Part shown: positions 8,041 through 18,925 of the stretch, in pieces | Numbering within the stretch: position 1 is the first letter of the stretch | How the letters are laid out: each line of letters starts with the position of its first letter | Origin: Sulfuricella sp. | Lineage (GTDB): Bacteria; Pseudomonadota; Gammaproteobacteria; Burkholderiales; Sulfuricellaceae | NCBI GenBank assembly: GCA_041651995.1 | Contig: JBAZID010000003.1 | Location: forward strand, 186,501-250,500 | Length of the DNA stretch: 64,000 nt | Reading direction: 5' to 3' | Notes under the pieces: generated by a model | Seen by the model: the letters and a program-made list of their open reading frames with translations, nothing else | Database searches by the model: none | Told to the model about the DNA's origin: nothing | Translations under genes and position numbers: made by a program

Positions 8041-9219
8041 TTACGCCTTGTTTTGCAAGCCGCGCGCCAGATCTGCCTTGATGTCCGCAACCGACTCCAA
8101 CCCCACCGCCACACGCAGCAGTCCGTCGCCAATTCCGGCAGCAGCTCGCGCTTCGGCCGTGACCCGGCTGTGGGTGGTTGAGGCCGGATGGGTAATGGTG
8201 GTTTTGGTATCGCCCAGGTTGGCGGTAATCGAAACCATGCGCGTTGCATCCACCAGGCGCCAGGCCTCATCCTTGCCGCCCTTGACGTCGAATGCCACGA
8301 TGCCGCCGCCGGTTTTCTGCTGCTTCATCGCCAGCGCGTGCTGGGGGTGTGAAGGCAGCCCGGGATAGTAAACACGTTCCACCCAGGACTGGCCTTCCAG
8401 CCACTGCGCCAGTTCCAGCGCATTGCGCGAATGCGCGTCCATGCGGATCTTCAGGGTTTCCAGCCCCTTCAGGATCACCCAGGCATTGAAGGCCGAGAGC
8501 GTTGGCCCCGCTGTTCTCAAAAAGCCGTACACCCCTTCCATGAGCTGCTTGCTGCCCAGCACCGCGCCGCCCAGCACCCGCCCCTGCCCGTCAAGATACT
8601 TGGTGGCGGAGTGGATCACGATATCCGCCCCCAGATCGAGCGGGCGCTGCAGCATCGGGGTACAGAAGCAGTTGTCCACCGCCAGCCAGGCACCGGCCTT
8701 GTGCGCGATGGCGGCCAGCTCGGCGATGTCGCACACCTCGGTGAGCGGGTTGGATGGCGTCTCGACGAAAAAGAGCTTGGTATTGGGTTGCACGGCCTGT
8801 TCCCAGGCAGCGGGCTCGGCCAGCGGCACGAAAGTGGTTTCCACCCCGAAGCGCTTGAGGATATTGCCGAACAACTGCACCGTGGTGCCGAAAATGCTGC
8901 GTGAGGCGACGATGTGATCGCCGGCCGAAAGCAGGCCCATCACGCAAGCCAGAATGGCGGACATGCCGCTGGAAGTGGCAACACAGAATTCCGCGCCCTC
9001 CAGTGCTGACAGCCGGTCCTGCAGCATGCTAACGGTGGGATTGGTGAAGCGCGAGTAAATATTTCCCGGCTCCTGCCCGCCAAAGCGGGCTGCGGCCTGC
9101 GCTGCATTCTCGAACACGAAGCTGGAGGTGAGGAACATGGCCTCGGAATGCTCGTTGAACTGGCTGCGCTGGGTCCCGGCCCGGATGGCCAGGGTTTCAA
9201 GATCAAAATCGTCGTTCAT
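8041..9219 (-). CDS. metZ: O-succinylhomoserine sulfhydrylase MetZ
   Basis: PLP-dependent enzyme of the Cys/Met metabolism family that makes homocysteine from O-succinylhomoserine and sulfide, a direct sulfhydrylation route to methionine. The 392 residues are of family length. The PLP lysine is K207 in HSATKYLDGQGR, and ATSSGMSAI (81-89) and VETPSNPL (152-159) are also diagnostic. A GGGGAGAAATACC leader precedes the ATG. In many betaproteobacteria metZ directly follows purF; here an EamA-type transporter gene lies between them. Cystathionine gamma-synthase is the main alternative, but sequence and context favour MetZ. Confidence 0.92.
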   Translation of the reverse strand: MNDDFDLETLAIRAGTQRSQFNEHSEAMFLTSSFVFENAAQAAARFGGQEPGNIYSRFTNPTVSMLQDRLSALEGAEFCVATSSGMSAILACVMGLLSAGDHIVASRSIFGTTVQLFGNILKRFGVETTFVPLAEPAAWEQAVQPNTKLFFVETPSNPLTEVCDIAELAAIAHKAGAWLAVDNCFCTPMLQRPLDLGADIVIHSATKYLDGQGRVLGGAVLGSKQLMEGVYGFLRTAGPTLSAFNAWVILKGLETLKIRMDAHSRNALELAQWLEGQSWVERVYYPGLPSHPQHALAMKQQKTGGGIVAFDVKGGKDEAWRLVDATRMVSITANLGDTKTTITHPASTTHSRVTAEARAAAGIGDGLLRVAVGLESVADIKADLARGLQNKA

Positions 9220-9292
9220 TGGTATTTCTCCCCGTAAATTTAGATTGAGATGATAACTTGAATCCGGCCATTAAGAATGGTCGCAAGCACGA

Positions 9293-10210
9293 TCAGCGTT
9301 TGAGTCCGATCATCAGCACTCCTGCCAGAACTAGTAGTGAACCCGCAATTTGCGATGCAGAGATCGCCTCGCCGAGAAATACATAGGCAAGGAAAATAGT
9401 CGAAACTGGCCCGATAGCCCCCACCATTGAAGCATGCCCCGAGCCTATCCTGCGTATCCCGGCCGAGAGCAGGAATACCGGTAGCACGGTGGAAAAAATT
9501 GCCATTGCAAAACTTAGCGCATAAACCCGGTCCGTTTGTCTCAATGCGGCCATTGGATGCGTCAGCACAAACTGGATCAGCACAGCCACACAAGCCACGA
9601 TCATGGCATACGCCGTGAATCGCAACGCCCCGATACGTGCAATTGCCCGCCCCGCCCCGACCAGGTAGATCGAGTAGGTGAGCGTGCTGGCGAAGACCAG
9701 CCCGACACCCAGTGCCAGCCCATCCTGGCCGGGATGGACATCCTGCATAACCACCAGCGCGATGCCAGCGTAACTCAACACCAGCGCCATCAGGGTGGAT
9801 CGCTCGATTGGCTTTCTGATCAGCAGCGACGAGAGCACGATAACCATAGTTGGATAAAGAAACAGGATCAGGCGCTCCAGACCGGCAGAAATATATTGCA
9901 AGCCGGAAAAATCCAGCAGGCTGGACAGGTAATAACCGATCAGGCCCAGCCCGAGCACTGCCAGCCAGTCGCGCCGGTGCAAGGCTGCACCGCGCTGCGA
10001 GAATTGCCCCCAGATCGCCACCGCAAGAAAGAATGGAATGGAGAACACCATTCGCAGCGCCAACAGGGTCACCGGATCAACAGAGTCGATGTAAGCCAAC
10101 TTGACCAGAATTGCCTTGGCCGAGAAACCGATTGCCGCAAGCATGGCGAAACTCATGCCGATTGCGACGTTGTGCTGGATATCAGCGCTACCTGCCGTAT
10201 TGTTTGCCAC
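9293..10210 (-). CDS. DMT superfamily (EamA) transporter
   Basis: A 305-residue inner-membrane protein with about ten hydrophobic segments arranged as two EamA repeats. The first covers roughly residues 15-145 and the second 160-303, ending ISASQIAGSLLVLAGVLMIGLKR. Members of the family export amino acids or other metabolites; the substrate cannot be inferred. It lies between purF and metZ on the same strand but has 240 bp upstream of it, so it probably has its own promoter. It appears to be inserted into an otherwise conserved purF-metZ order. Confidence 0.88.
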   Translation of the reverse strand: MANNTAGSADIQHNVAIGMSFAMLAAIGFSAKAILVKLAYIDSVDPVTLLALRMVFSIPFFLAVAIWGQFSQRGAALHRRDWLAVLGLGLIGYYLSSLLDFSGLQYISAGLERLILFLYPTMVIVLSSLLIRKPIERSTLMALVLSYAGIALVVMQDVHPGQDGLALGVGLVFASTLTYSIYLVGAGRAIARIGALRFTAYAMIVACVAVLIQFVLTHPMAALRQTDRVYALSFAMAIFSTVLPVFLLSAGIRRIGSGHASMVGAIGPVSTIFLAYVFLGEAISASQIAGSLLVLAGVLMIGLKR

Positions 10211-10451
10211 AGAACCCCCTTTGTTGAAGCGGGTCTTAGGGCAAACTATAAAGCAATCGCGGTTGGACCCGCGCTTGCTTGTATGAATTCAGTTTAGTTC
10301 GAAAGAAAGCCGCGGCATGGAAAATGAACCCATAGCCACAGTCGCATGGAGGCGAAAAACGCGGGGAAGAGTTGGATACGTACTTTCATGGCAATAACTA
10401 TATGCGAGGCGATATGCCGACGTCAACACCCGACAATCATTCGCGTGGGGA

Positions 10452-11975
10452 TTAATCATCCTCTTCATTCAGATTCAAATCAAGCTGGCGGCTGGCCAGC
10501 CCGGCACCCGGCGCCTTGGGCCTGCCGCGTGCGGCCTCGATCTCGGCAAGGTATTCCGGCGTAATATCGCCGGTAATATATTCACCATTGAAACATGAAG
10601 TGTCGAAGCGGGTAATGGCTTCACGTGCAGCACGCACACCCTCGACCAGCGCCTCGAGATCCTGATAGATCACCGCATCGGCGCCGATTTCCTGTGCTAT
10701 TTCCTCATCCGTGCGGCCTGTGGCCAGTAATTCGACACGTGTCGGCATATCGATGCCATAAACATTCGGGAAGCGCACTGGCGGTGCGGCAGAAGCAAAA
10801 TAGACCTTGTTCGCACCGGCATCGCGGGCCATCTGCACGATCTGCTTGCTGGTAGTGCCGCGCACGATGGAATCATCCACCAGCAGCACGTTCTTGCCTT
10901 GAAATTCGATGCCGATGGCGTTGAGCTTCTGGCGCACCGATTTCTTGCGCAGCGACTGGCCGGGCATGATGAAGGTGCGTCCGATATAGCGATTCTTGAT
11001 GAACCCCTCGCGGTAAGGCACATTCAGGTGATTCGCAAGTTGCAGGGCGCTGGGGCGGCTGGTATCGGGAATCGGGATAACCACGTCGATATCCAGATCA
11101 CCATACTGATTCCTGATTTTATCCGCCAGGCTGACGCCCATGCGCAGCCGGGTTTCATACACTGAAATGCCGTCAATGACAGAGTCTGGGCGAGCCAGAT
11201 AGACATACTCGAAAATGCAGGGGTTAAGCGTACTGGTTTCAGCGCACTGCTGGCTGTGGAAGTTGCCGCTCTCGTCAATCAGGACCGCTTCGCCAGGGTC
11301 TATGTCGCGAATCAGCTTGTAGCCCAGCACATCCAGTGCAACACTTTCGGAGGCCACCAGGTATTCCGGACCATTTTCAGTTTCGGCACGGCCCACCACC
11401 AGCGGACGGATTCCATGGGGATCACGGAAGGCTACCAGACCATAGCCGGAAATCATTGCCACCACGGCATAAGCGCCACGGCAGCGGCGATGCACCCCGG
11501 CCACCGCCTTGAAAATGGCTTTGGAGTCAAGATGGTCATTATGGGTGCAGGCTTGCAATTCATGTGCCAGCACATTGAGCAATACTTCCGAATCCGAAGT
11601 GGTATTGATATGGCGCAGATCGAGCCGGTACAAATCCTGACGCAACTGGTCTGCATTGGTCAGATTGCCATTGTGGGCCAGCACGATACCAAAGGGGGAA
11701 TTGACGTAGAAGGGCTGGGCTTCGGCAGACGAGAAGGCATCGCCAGCGGTGGGATAGCGCACGTGGGCAATTCCCATGTTTCCCAGCAGGGAGCGCATGT
11801 TGCGGGTACGAAAGACATCCGCAACCAAACCATTGGATTTATGCATGTGAAAGGTGCTGCCATCGCTGGTCACGATGCCTGCAGCATCCTGCCCTCGATG
11901 CTGCAATACCAGCAAGCCATCGTAAAGCAGCTGGTTGACCGCGGTTTTAGCGACTATGCCGAGAATTCCACACAT
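10452..11975 (-). CDS. purF: amidophosphoribosyltransferase PurF
   Basis: Catalyses the first committed step of purine synthesis: PRPP plus glutamine gives 5-phosphoribosylamine. The 507 residues begin MCGILGIV, so Cys2 is exposed as the N-terminal nucleophile of the class II glutaminase domain (about 1-230). The phosphoribosyltransferase domain follows, with the PRPP loop VLLVDDSIVRGTTS near 362-375. No propeptide is present. It is directly downstream of cvpA with a 23-bp gap. Confidence 0.97.
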   Translation of the reverse strand: MCGILGIVAKTAVNQLLYDGLLVLQHRGQDAAGIVTSDGSTFHMHKSNGLVADVFRTRNMRSLLGNMGIAHVRYPTAGDAFSSAEAQPFYVNSPFGIVLAHNGNLTNADQLRQDLYRLDLRHINTTSDSEVLLNVLAHELQACTHNDHLDSKAIFKAVAGVHRRCRGAYAVVAMISGYGLVAFRDPHGIRPLVVGRAETENGPEYLVASESVALDVLGYKLIRDIDPGEAVLIDESGNFHSQQCAETSTLNPCIFEYVYLARPDSVIDGISVYETRLRMGVSLADKIRNQYGDLDIDVVIPIPDTSRPSALQLANHLNVPYREGFIKNRYIGRTFIMPGQSLRKKSVRQKLNAIGIEFQGKNVLLVDDSIVRGTTSKQIVQMARDAGANKVYFASAAPPVRFPNVYGIDMPTRVELLATGRTDEEIAQEIGADAVIYQDLEALVEGVRAAREAITRFDTSCFNGEYITGDITPEYLAEIEAARGRPKAPGAGLASRQLDLNLNEEDD

Positions 11976-11998
11976 GGTTTAGAGCCTATTTCAGATAG

Positions 11999-12490
11999 TT
12001 ATTCGTAACTGAGCCGTTTGGCAAAATCATCCGGCAACCAGACCCGGGCTTTCATTGTCAGCGCTTCCAGCGGCGCGCTGAACATTGCATCGCGCCAGAA
12101 TTGCTGCCGTGGCAAGGTTGTCAGTCCGGACAGCAACACCAGTACCATCACGATCAGCAGGCCTCGTGAAAAGCCAAAGATAGCGCCGAGTCCGCGATCA
12201 AATGTACCCAGCCCCACCGTCTTGACCAGTTCCGACAATGCGATGGAGAACAAGCTCATCAACAGCAAAATAGTCAGAAACAGGATGACAAATGCTGCCA
12301 GCAGTTTCAGCGGTTCCCCCGGGATGGCCTCCGGCAATTGCGCCGCCAGCCACACGCCATAAGTATTGGCCACCAGAAAAGCCACTACCCAGGAAGCCAG
12401 TGCAAGAATTTCACGTACTGCACCGCGCATCACGCTGAGCAGGATGGAAAGCCCGACAATCAGTAATACCGTGTAATCAAAAACCGTCAT
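11999..12490 (-). CDS. cvpA: CvpA family membrane protein
   Basis: A 163-residue inner-membrane protein with four hydrophobic stretches (about 5-22, 27-45, 63-85 and 100-120). The family is named after colicin V production in E. coli and is commonly linked to purF, as here. Its precise function is not settled. It sits between the SPOR-domain gene and purF with short gaps, consistent with one operon. Confidence 0.92.
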   Translation of the reverse strand: MTVFDYTVLLIVGLSILLSVMRGAVREILALASWVVAFLVANTYGVWLAAQLPEAIPGEPLKLLAAFVILFLTILLLMSLFSIALSELVKTVGLGTFDRGLGAIFGFSRGLLIVMVLVLLSGLTTLPRQQFWRDAMFSAPLEALTMKARVWLPDDFAKRLSYE

Positions 12491-12516
12491 TCGTCTTGGA
12501 TGTCAGGCTGAAAACA

Positions 12517-13161
12517 TTATTTTTTCTCAGCCACCATGCCATCCTGGATGCCTGCCGACTTGAGCTTGGCCAGCGCATGCTCCGCATCCTGGCGGCTGGA
12601 ATAGGGTCCGGCACGAATAGCCATTTTTTCGCCCGCGGGGGATTTGATTTTTTCCACGTAATATTTGACGCCCAGTTCTTTCAGTTTGGCCTGTCGCTGC
12701 CGGGCATTGGCTTCACCCAGAAAGGCGCCAAGCAATACCACATAACTGGTGCCGGCATGTTGTGGCTCAACCGCTTTGGCTACGGGCTTGGCTTCCCTGG
12801 GCTTTTCAGCCGGTGGCCTGGGAGATTCAGCAGGCTTTTCCACCTTTACGGAAGGCGCCGCTTTCGGCTTGGGTTCAGGTACTTTTTCTGCCACAGCGGC
12901 AGGCTTTTCCGGTTCGGCAACGGAAAGCGGCGCAGACGGCAAAATCACCGGTTCAGGGGCTGCCTTGAATGAGTCCGCAACGCCTTGCGGGGATGGAATG
13001 CTGATGGCGATATCCTGCCCCACGGGTTTGGGTTCGTCATCCAGCACCATGGGCAACAGCGTGACCATCAGGACCACCAGCGTGATCGCACCGATCAGGC
13101 GGCGTCGTGCGCGTTTGCGGAGTTGAATTTCTTCAACAGTTGGGGAAGGCTGGTTTGCCAT
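12517..13161 (-). CDS. SPOR domain protein, DedD-like
   Basis: A 214-residue bitopic inner-membrane protein. It has a basic cytoplasmic N-terminus (IQLRKRARRR), one membrane segment (about 22-40), a long Pro/Ala/Lys/Glu-rich periplasmic linker (about 45-135) and a C-terminal SPOR domain (about 137-212, SYVVLLGAF ... MAIRAGPYSSRQDAEHAL). SPOR domains bind denuded glycan strands at the division septum. The order folC-SPOR-cvpA-purF matches that around E. coli dedD, which supports a DedD-like role in cell division. Confidence 0.88.
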   Translation of the reverse strand: MANQPSPTVEEIQLRKRARRRLIGAITLVVLMVTLLPMVLDDEPKPVGQDIAISIPSPQGVADSFKAAPEPVILPSAPLSVAEPEKPAAVAEKVPEPKPKAAPSVKVEKPAESPRPPAEKPREAKPVAKAVEPQHAGTSYVVLLGAFLGEANARQRQAKLKELGVKYYVEKIKSPAGEKMAIRAGPYSSRQDAEHALAKLKSAGIQDGMVAEKK

Positions 13162-13178
13162 TCAGTCTAAGCGCTCGT

Positions 13179-14480
13179 TCATGAATAGATGGGCGTACGT
13201 TGCTGCATGATTTCGGCCACGGTATGGAAGGAACCGAAGGCCACGATTCTATCACTTCCACCCGCGATTTGGCAGGCATGGCGATAAGCAGCAGCGATAT
13301 CCGGGAACACTTCATGGGCAAGATCAGCCACATGAGCCGCCAATGCCGCCGCAGGCATCCCTCGTGGATGTTCAATCCCGGACACCAGCCACAGATCGAC
13401 CACGCCCTTCAAGGCGGCGACCACCCCGCTGACATCCTTGTCCGCCAGCATGGCAAACACCGCGATGGTCCTGCCGCCCTCCCCCATCTGGCGCAAATTG
13501 GCCGCCAGCGCCCGCGCCGCATGCGGGTTATGGGCCACATCGAGGATTACCTTGGGTTTTCCGGGCAGCACCTGGAAGCGCCCTGGAACAGTAGCCTCCA
13601 GCAGGCCACGACGAATATCTTCTGGCGTCACGGGCAGACGCTCGCTGAGCGCCTCCAGGGCCGCGAGACAGGCGCTCGCATTGTCCAGCTGGTAATCCCC
13701 GCGCAAAGCCGGAAAAGGGAGGCTCAGGTGCCAGCCGCCATGGCTCGCAAACTGCCACTGCGAAGCCTCTTGCTGCGCAACGAAATCCTTGCCAGCGAGT
13801 TTCAGACGGGCGCCGATTTGCGCTGCATGATCCAGCAAGCGGCGCGGCGGGCTGGCATCAGCACACACGGCAGGAGTGTTCGCCCTGAAAATGCCGGCCT
13901 TCTCCCAGCCGATGGATTCGCGGTCATCGCCAAGATAATCCATGTGATCGAGATCCACGCTGGTCACAATGGCGCAGTCGGCATCGAAGGCGTTTACCGC
14001 ATCGAGACGTCCGCCCAGGCCCACTTCCAGGATGGCCACCTCAACCTGTTGCTGCTGAAACAGCCACAAGGCGGCCAGCGTACCAAATTCGAAATAACTC
14101 AGCGATATATCGCCGCGCGCGGCTTCCACCGCGACAAAGGCATCGCATAACGCCTGGCCGGATGCTTCCTGCATGGCGATACGGACACGTTCGTTGTAGC
14201 GCAGCAGATGAGGAGAAGTATAGAGACCGGTCTTGTAGCCTGCTGCGGACAGAATGGCCTCCAGCATGGCGCAGGTAGAGCCTTTGCCATTGGTGCCGCC
14301 CACGGTGATGAGGGGAAAGGAAGGCCTGAGTTGCAGCCGTGCCTTGACCTGACTGACCCGCTCCAGCCCAAGCTCAATGGTTTTCGGGTGCAATTGCTCA
14401 AGATGGGCCAGCCAGCCCGATAGCGTGGTATGTGGGCTGGACACTGGGGGCTGAGGCATACCTACGGGCGTAGTTAACAT
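13179..14480 (-). CDS. folC: bifunctional dihydrofolate synthase / folylpolyglutamate synthase FolC
   Basis: Adds glutamate to dihydropteroate and then further glutamates to reduced folates, using ATP. The 433-residue Mur-ligase-like protein shows the P-loop VGGTNGKGST (60-69), EVGLGGRLDAVN and DLDHMDYLGDD in the central domain, and LDVAHNPHAA in the C-terminal domain. The start at 14480 gives a slightly extended N-terminus; the ATG seven codons further on (MPQPPVSS) is an alternative. It is 19 bp downstream of accD and 17 bp upstream of the SPOR gene. Confidence 0.95.
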   Translation of the reverse strand: MLTTPVGMPQPPVSSPHTTLSGWLAHLEQLHPKTIELGLERVSQVKARLQLRPSFPLITVGGTNGKGSTCAMLEAILSAAGYKTGLYTSPHLLRYNERVRIAMQEASGQALCDAFVAVEAARGDISLSYFEFGTLAALWLFQQQQVEVAILEVGLGGRLDAVNAFDADCAIVTSVDLDHMDYLGDDRESIGWEKAGIFRANTPAVCADASPPRRLLDHAAQIGARLKLAGKDFVAQQEASQWQFASHGGWHLSLPFPALRGDYQLDNASACLAALEALSERLPVTPEDIRRGLLEATVPGRFQVLPGKPKVILDVAHNPHAARALAANLRQMGEGGRTIAVFAMLADKDVSGVVAALKGVVDLWLVSGIEHPRGMPAAALAAHVADLAHEVFPDIAAAYRHACQIAGGSDRIVAFGSFHTVAEIMQQRTPIYS

Positions 14481-14499
14481 GACCTCAGTCCTGAGAGGC

Positions 14500-15369
14500 T
14501 CAGGCTGCTGCGGGCATCCGCGACATCATGGTCAACAGGCTGGCGAGCCGGTCGCGCATCTGGCGGCGGTCGATAATCAGGTCCACAGCGCCATGTTCAA
14601 CCAGGAATTCGGCACGCTGAAAGCCATCCGGCAAAGTTTCGCGTACCGTTTGCTCGATCACGCGTGGTCCGGCAAAGCCGATCAGTGCATTGGGTTCTGC
14701 CACGATGACGTCGCCAAGCATGGCAAAACTGGCGGAAACGCCGCCCATGGTAGGGTCAGTAAGCACCGAGATGAACGGCAGGCCGGCATCACCCAGCTTT
14801 GCCAGCGCGGCACTGGTTTTGGCCATCTGCATCAGGGACAGCAAACCTTCCTGCATGCGCGCTCCGCCGCTGGCGGAAAAGCACACGAATGGCACGTGCT
14901 TTTCCAGGCAGACATCCACACCGCGCACGAAACGCTCCCCCACCACCGAGCCCATGGACCCGCCCATGAATTTGAACTCAAAAGCGGCTGCCACCAGATT
15001 GACGCCCTTAACGCTGCCCTGCATCACCACCAGCGCATCCGTCTCGCCGGTATCCCGCTTCGCATCCACAAGGCGCTCGACATAGCGTTTACTATCCTTG
15101 AACTTAAGGCTATCGACCGGCGTCACGCTGGCACCGATTTCCTGGCGACCCTCGGCGTCAAGCAGAAAGTGCAGGCGGGTGCGGGCAGAAATACGGTAGT
15201 GATGGCTGCATTTCGGGCACACCTCGAGATTTTTTTCAAGATCGGTGCGGTAGAGCACCGATTCACAGGTAGGACACTTGCTCCACAGCCCTTCGGGCAC
15301 TGATTTTTTGGTGTCGCTATCGATCTTGCGCTTGATTTTGGGGGGAAGAAGTTTCTGAAACCAGCTCAT
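14500..15369 (-). CDS. accD: acetyl-CoA carboxylase carboxyltransferase subunit beta AccD
   Basis: Beta subunit of the carboxyltransferase that moves CO2 from biotin to acetyl-CoA, forming malonyl-CoA for fatty-acid synthesis. The 289 residues include the N-terminal zinc ribbon with Cys32, Cys35, Cys51 and Cys54 (CPTC and CPKC). A crotonase-like domain follows with FSASGGARMQEG and PTMGGVSASFAMLGD. The leader AAGGATAAAAC gives a good start. It lies between trpA and folC, as in many proteobacteria; a palindromic repeat separates it from trpA. Confidence 0.96.
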   Translation of the reverse strand: MSWFQKLLPPKIKRKIDSDTKKSVPEGLWSKCPTCESVLYRTDLEKNLEVCPKCSHHYRISARTRLHFLLDAEGRQEIGASVTPVDSLKFKDSKRYVERLVDAKRDTGETDALVVMQGSVKGVNLVAAAFEFKFMGGSMGSVVGERFVRGVDVCLEKHVPFVCFSASGGARMQEGLLSLMQMAKTSAALAKLGDAGLPFISVLTDPTMGGVSASFAMLGDVIVAEPNALIGFAGPRVIEQTVRETLPDGFQRAEFLVEHGAVDLIIDRRQMRDRLASLLTMMSRMPAAA

Positions 15370-15385
15370 GTTTTATCCTTGAATT

Positions 15386-15469
15386 AGCGGTCAGCAGTCA
15401 GCCATCAGCAGTCAGTAAATGTGCGGCAAAGCCGCTTCCCAATTGCTGACTGCTGACAGCTGGTGGCTG
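15386..15469. repeat. inverted repeat made of tandem AGCRRTC heptamers
   Basis: Left arm 15386-15415 reads as consecutive seven-base units AGCGGTC, AGCAGTC, AGCCATC, AGCAGTC. The right arm (15444-15468), read on the other strand, carries AGCCACC, AGCTGTC, AGCAGTC. The two arms can pair into a hairpin of about 25 bp with mismatches, filling most of the trpA-accD gap. A related copy lies at 24925-25007. There is no T-tract, so a plain intrinsic terminator is not obvious. Confidence 0.8.
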
Positions 15470-15474
15470 TTTAC

Positions 15475-16272
15475 TTAATTATCCATGGCAGTACGAATAC
15501 CCTTGACCAGGGTATATACATTTTGCGCCACGGCATCTGCCTCTGAATTTTCTATTTCCTGCACAATACGGCTGCCGATCACCACCGCATCGGCAAACCG
15601 GGCCACCGCCCGGGCCGTTTCGCCATCGCGGATGCCGAAGCCGACACCCACCGGCAGGCTGGCGGCAGCTTGGATGACAGGAATCTTCCGGCTGACTTCC
15701 TCCAAGTCCAGATTCGCCGAACCCGTCACGCCCTTGAGGGAAACGTAGTAAATAAACCCTCGCGCCAGCTTCGCCACCTGGGCAAAACGCTTGTCCGGCG
15801 TGGTGGGCGAAAGCAGAAAAATCATGTCGATGTCGCGCTGCTGCAAGGCCGCGGCAAGACCGGCGCACTCTTCCGGCGGATAATCCACTGTCAGCACGCC
15901 GTCCACTCCCGCGCTCCCTGCTGCCTGGGCAAACTGCTCGTAGCCCATGGCCTCGATAGGATTGGCATAGCCCATCAGCACCACCGGGGTGGACGGGTTG
16001 GTCTTGCGGAACTCCGCCACCATCCCCAGCACATCCCGGAGTCCAACCCCATGCTTCAGGGCACGTTCGCTGGCGCGCTGAATAGTGGGACCGTCCGCCA
16101 TGGGGTCGGAAAATGGCACGCCCAGTTCGAGGATATCCGCCCCCGCTTCGACCAGCTTGTGCATCAGCGGCACGGTCTGGTCGGGAGAAGGGTCGCCGGC
16201 AGTGATGAAGGGGATCAGGGCTTTTTTACCCTGAGCACGAAGATTCTTGAAGGTGGTTTCAATGCGTGACAT
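15475..16272 (-). CDS. trpA: tryptophan synthase alpha subunit TrpA
   Basis: Cleaves indole-3-glycerol phosphate to indole and glyceraldehyde 3-phosphate and channels indole to TrpB. The 265-residue TIM barrel shows the catalytic Glu49 (ILELGVPFSDP) and Asp60 (MADGPTIQRAS), with FITAGDP near the start and GVGFGIRDGE in the phosphate-binding region. It follows trpB after 13 bp. Its stop codon is directly followed by the heptamer repeat. Confidence 0.97.
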   Translation of the reverse strand: MSRIETTFKNLRAQGKKALIPFITAGDPSPDQTVPLMHKLVEAGADILELGVPFSDPMADGPTIQRASERALKHGVGLRDVLGMVAEFRKTNPSTPVVLMGYANPIEAMGYEQFAQAAGSAGVDGVLTVDYPPEECAGLAAALQQRDIDMIFLLSPTTPDKRFAQVAKLARGFIYYVSLKGVTGSANLDLEEVSRKIPVIQAAASLPVGVGFGIRDGETARAVARFADAVVIGSRIVQEIENSEADAVAQNVYTLVKGIRTAMDN

Positions 16273-16285
16273 GGAAATTCCGTAA

Positions 16286-17484
<1,199 letters not shown>

Positions 17485-17485
<1 letters not shown>

Positions 17486-18105
17486 TACACATTCTCCTTG
17501 CGCACTTCCCGCATGAACGCGGCAATCCTGGCCGCATCCTTTATGCCCTTGCTTGCTTCGACGCCGCTCGACACGTCCACCGCCCAGGGTTTGACCTGCT
17601 CGATGGCGGCCCTGACATTGGCCGGGTCCAGGCCGCCGGAAAGGATCACCGGCAGCGGCAAACCTTCCGGAATCAGGCCCCAGTCAAACGATTGTCCGGT
17701 CCCGCCGGCCTGGCCTGCGACAAAGGCATCCAGCAGCAGCCCCTTGGCGCCACGGAAACGAATTGCGTATTGTAGCAAATCCACCCCGGGTTTGACGCGC
17801 ACCGCCTTGAGATAAGGCACACCGAAACTGGCGCAGAATTCAGGTGCCTCATCGCCATGAAATTGCAACATATCCAGGCGCAATGCCCGCAGCACCAATT
17901 CGACTTCGGCAACATCCGGGTTGACGAACAGACCCACGGCTGTCACAAACGGCGGCAAAGCAGCCGCAATGGCAACAGCCTGTGCAGGCGAAACGTGGCG
18001 CGGGCTGGGTGGATAAAAGACCAGGCCGATCGCATCGGCACCATGCTGTGCCGCTGCCATGCCATCTTCAATTCGGGTAATGCCACAGATTTTAGAGCGG
18101 GTCAT
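17485..18105 (-). CDS. trpF: phosphoribosylanthranilate isomerase TrpF
   Basis: Isomerises N-(5'-phosphoribosyl)anthranilate to the deoxyribulose form in tryptophan synthesis. The 206-residue TIM barrel begins TRSKICGITRIED, with the catalytic Cys in KICGI. It also has LQFHGDE and the C-terminal phosphate site SGGLDPANV / DVSSGVE. It overlaps truA by 14 bases and trpB by one base, so the three genes are tightly packed. Confidence 0.96.
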
Positions 18106-18925
18106 GACCTTGCTTAGGGATATCGGTTCCGGGTGGATATTCTAATCCAAAACTCAGCATCCGGCCCGCACCCGGCAAATTCCATATCGGGTCATATTCG
18201 GCCCCGGCAAAATAGAGTCCATCCGGTGAAAAGGTGGGGGCAGCGCGGGTTCGATCGGCGTGTTGCAACAACTCGGCAATCCACTCAGGGGGGTATTTTC
18301 CCTTGCCCACATACACCAGACAGCCCACGATATTGCGCACCATGTGGTGCAAAAAACCATTGGCGGCGAGATCAAAAATCAGGGTATCCCCTTGCCGCTC
18401 CAGAGTGAGGCTGCGCAAATGCCTCACGGGTGATTTTGCCTGGCAAGAGGATGCGCGGAAGGCAGAAAAATCATGCTCACCCTGCAGGTAACTCGCGCCC
18501 TTGCGCATCAACTCAAGATCAAGCGGCGCATGAAACCAGCCCATTTTTCCAGCGAAAAGTCCCGGACGCACCGGATGATTAAGCAACAGATATCGATAGC
18601 GACGCCCCTGAGCTGAAAACCGGGCATGAAAATCATCCGCCACCTGACGCGCCCACAGGATGCTGACTCCGTCTGGCAAAAGCGCATTACAACCGCGCAC
18701 CCAGGCCGATTCGGGGCGCACGACGGCCGTTTCGAAATGCACGACCTGCGCAAGCGCATGCACGCCTGTGTCAGTTCTCCCAGCGGCATGCACACGAACT
18801 GGTTCTCCAGCAATCCCTGCCAGGGCATGTTCCAGCGCATCCTGTATGCCACAGCGTGAAGGCTGGCTCTGCCAGCCGCAGAAACCGCTACCATCGTATT
18901 CGAGGCCAAGCGCGATTCTTACCAC
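18092..18925 (-). CDS. truA: tRNA pseudouridine(38-40) synthase TruA
   Basis: Converts uridines 38-40 of the tRNA anticodon arm to pseudouridine. The 277 residues include the catalytic Asp52 in AGRTDTGVHA, QGRRYRYLL and FLHHMVRNIVG. It overlaps the trpF start by 14 bases and the ECF-T-like gene by 7 bases, indicating one transcript. The C-terminal tail after residue 250 (YPPGTDIPKQGHDPL) lies partly within the overlap. Confidence 0.95.
   Translation of the reverse strand: MVRIALGLEYDGSGFCGWQSQPSRCGIQDALEHALAGIAGEPVRVHAAGRTDTGVHALAQVVHFETAVVRPESAWVRGCNALLPDGVSILWARQVADDFHARFSAQGRRYRYLLLNHPVRPGLFAGKMGWFHAPLDLELMRKGASYLQGEHDFSAFRASSCQAKSPVRHLRSLTLERQGDTLIFDLAANGFLHHMVRNIVGCLVYVGKGKYPPEWIAELLQHADRTRAAPTFSPDGLYFAGAEYDPIWNLPGAGRMLSFGLEYPPGTDIPKQGHDPL

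Noticed and set aside
13200..14150. Long plus-strand open frame opposite folC
   Set aside because: FolC on the other strand has full motif support; the antisense frame follows from high GC codon structure and has no recognisable domain.
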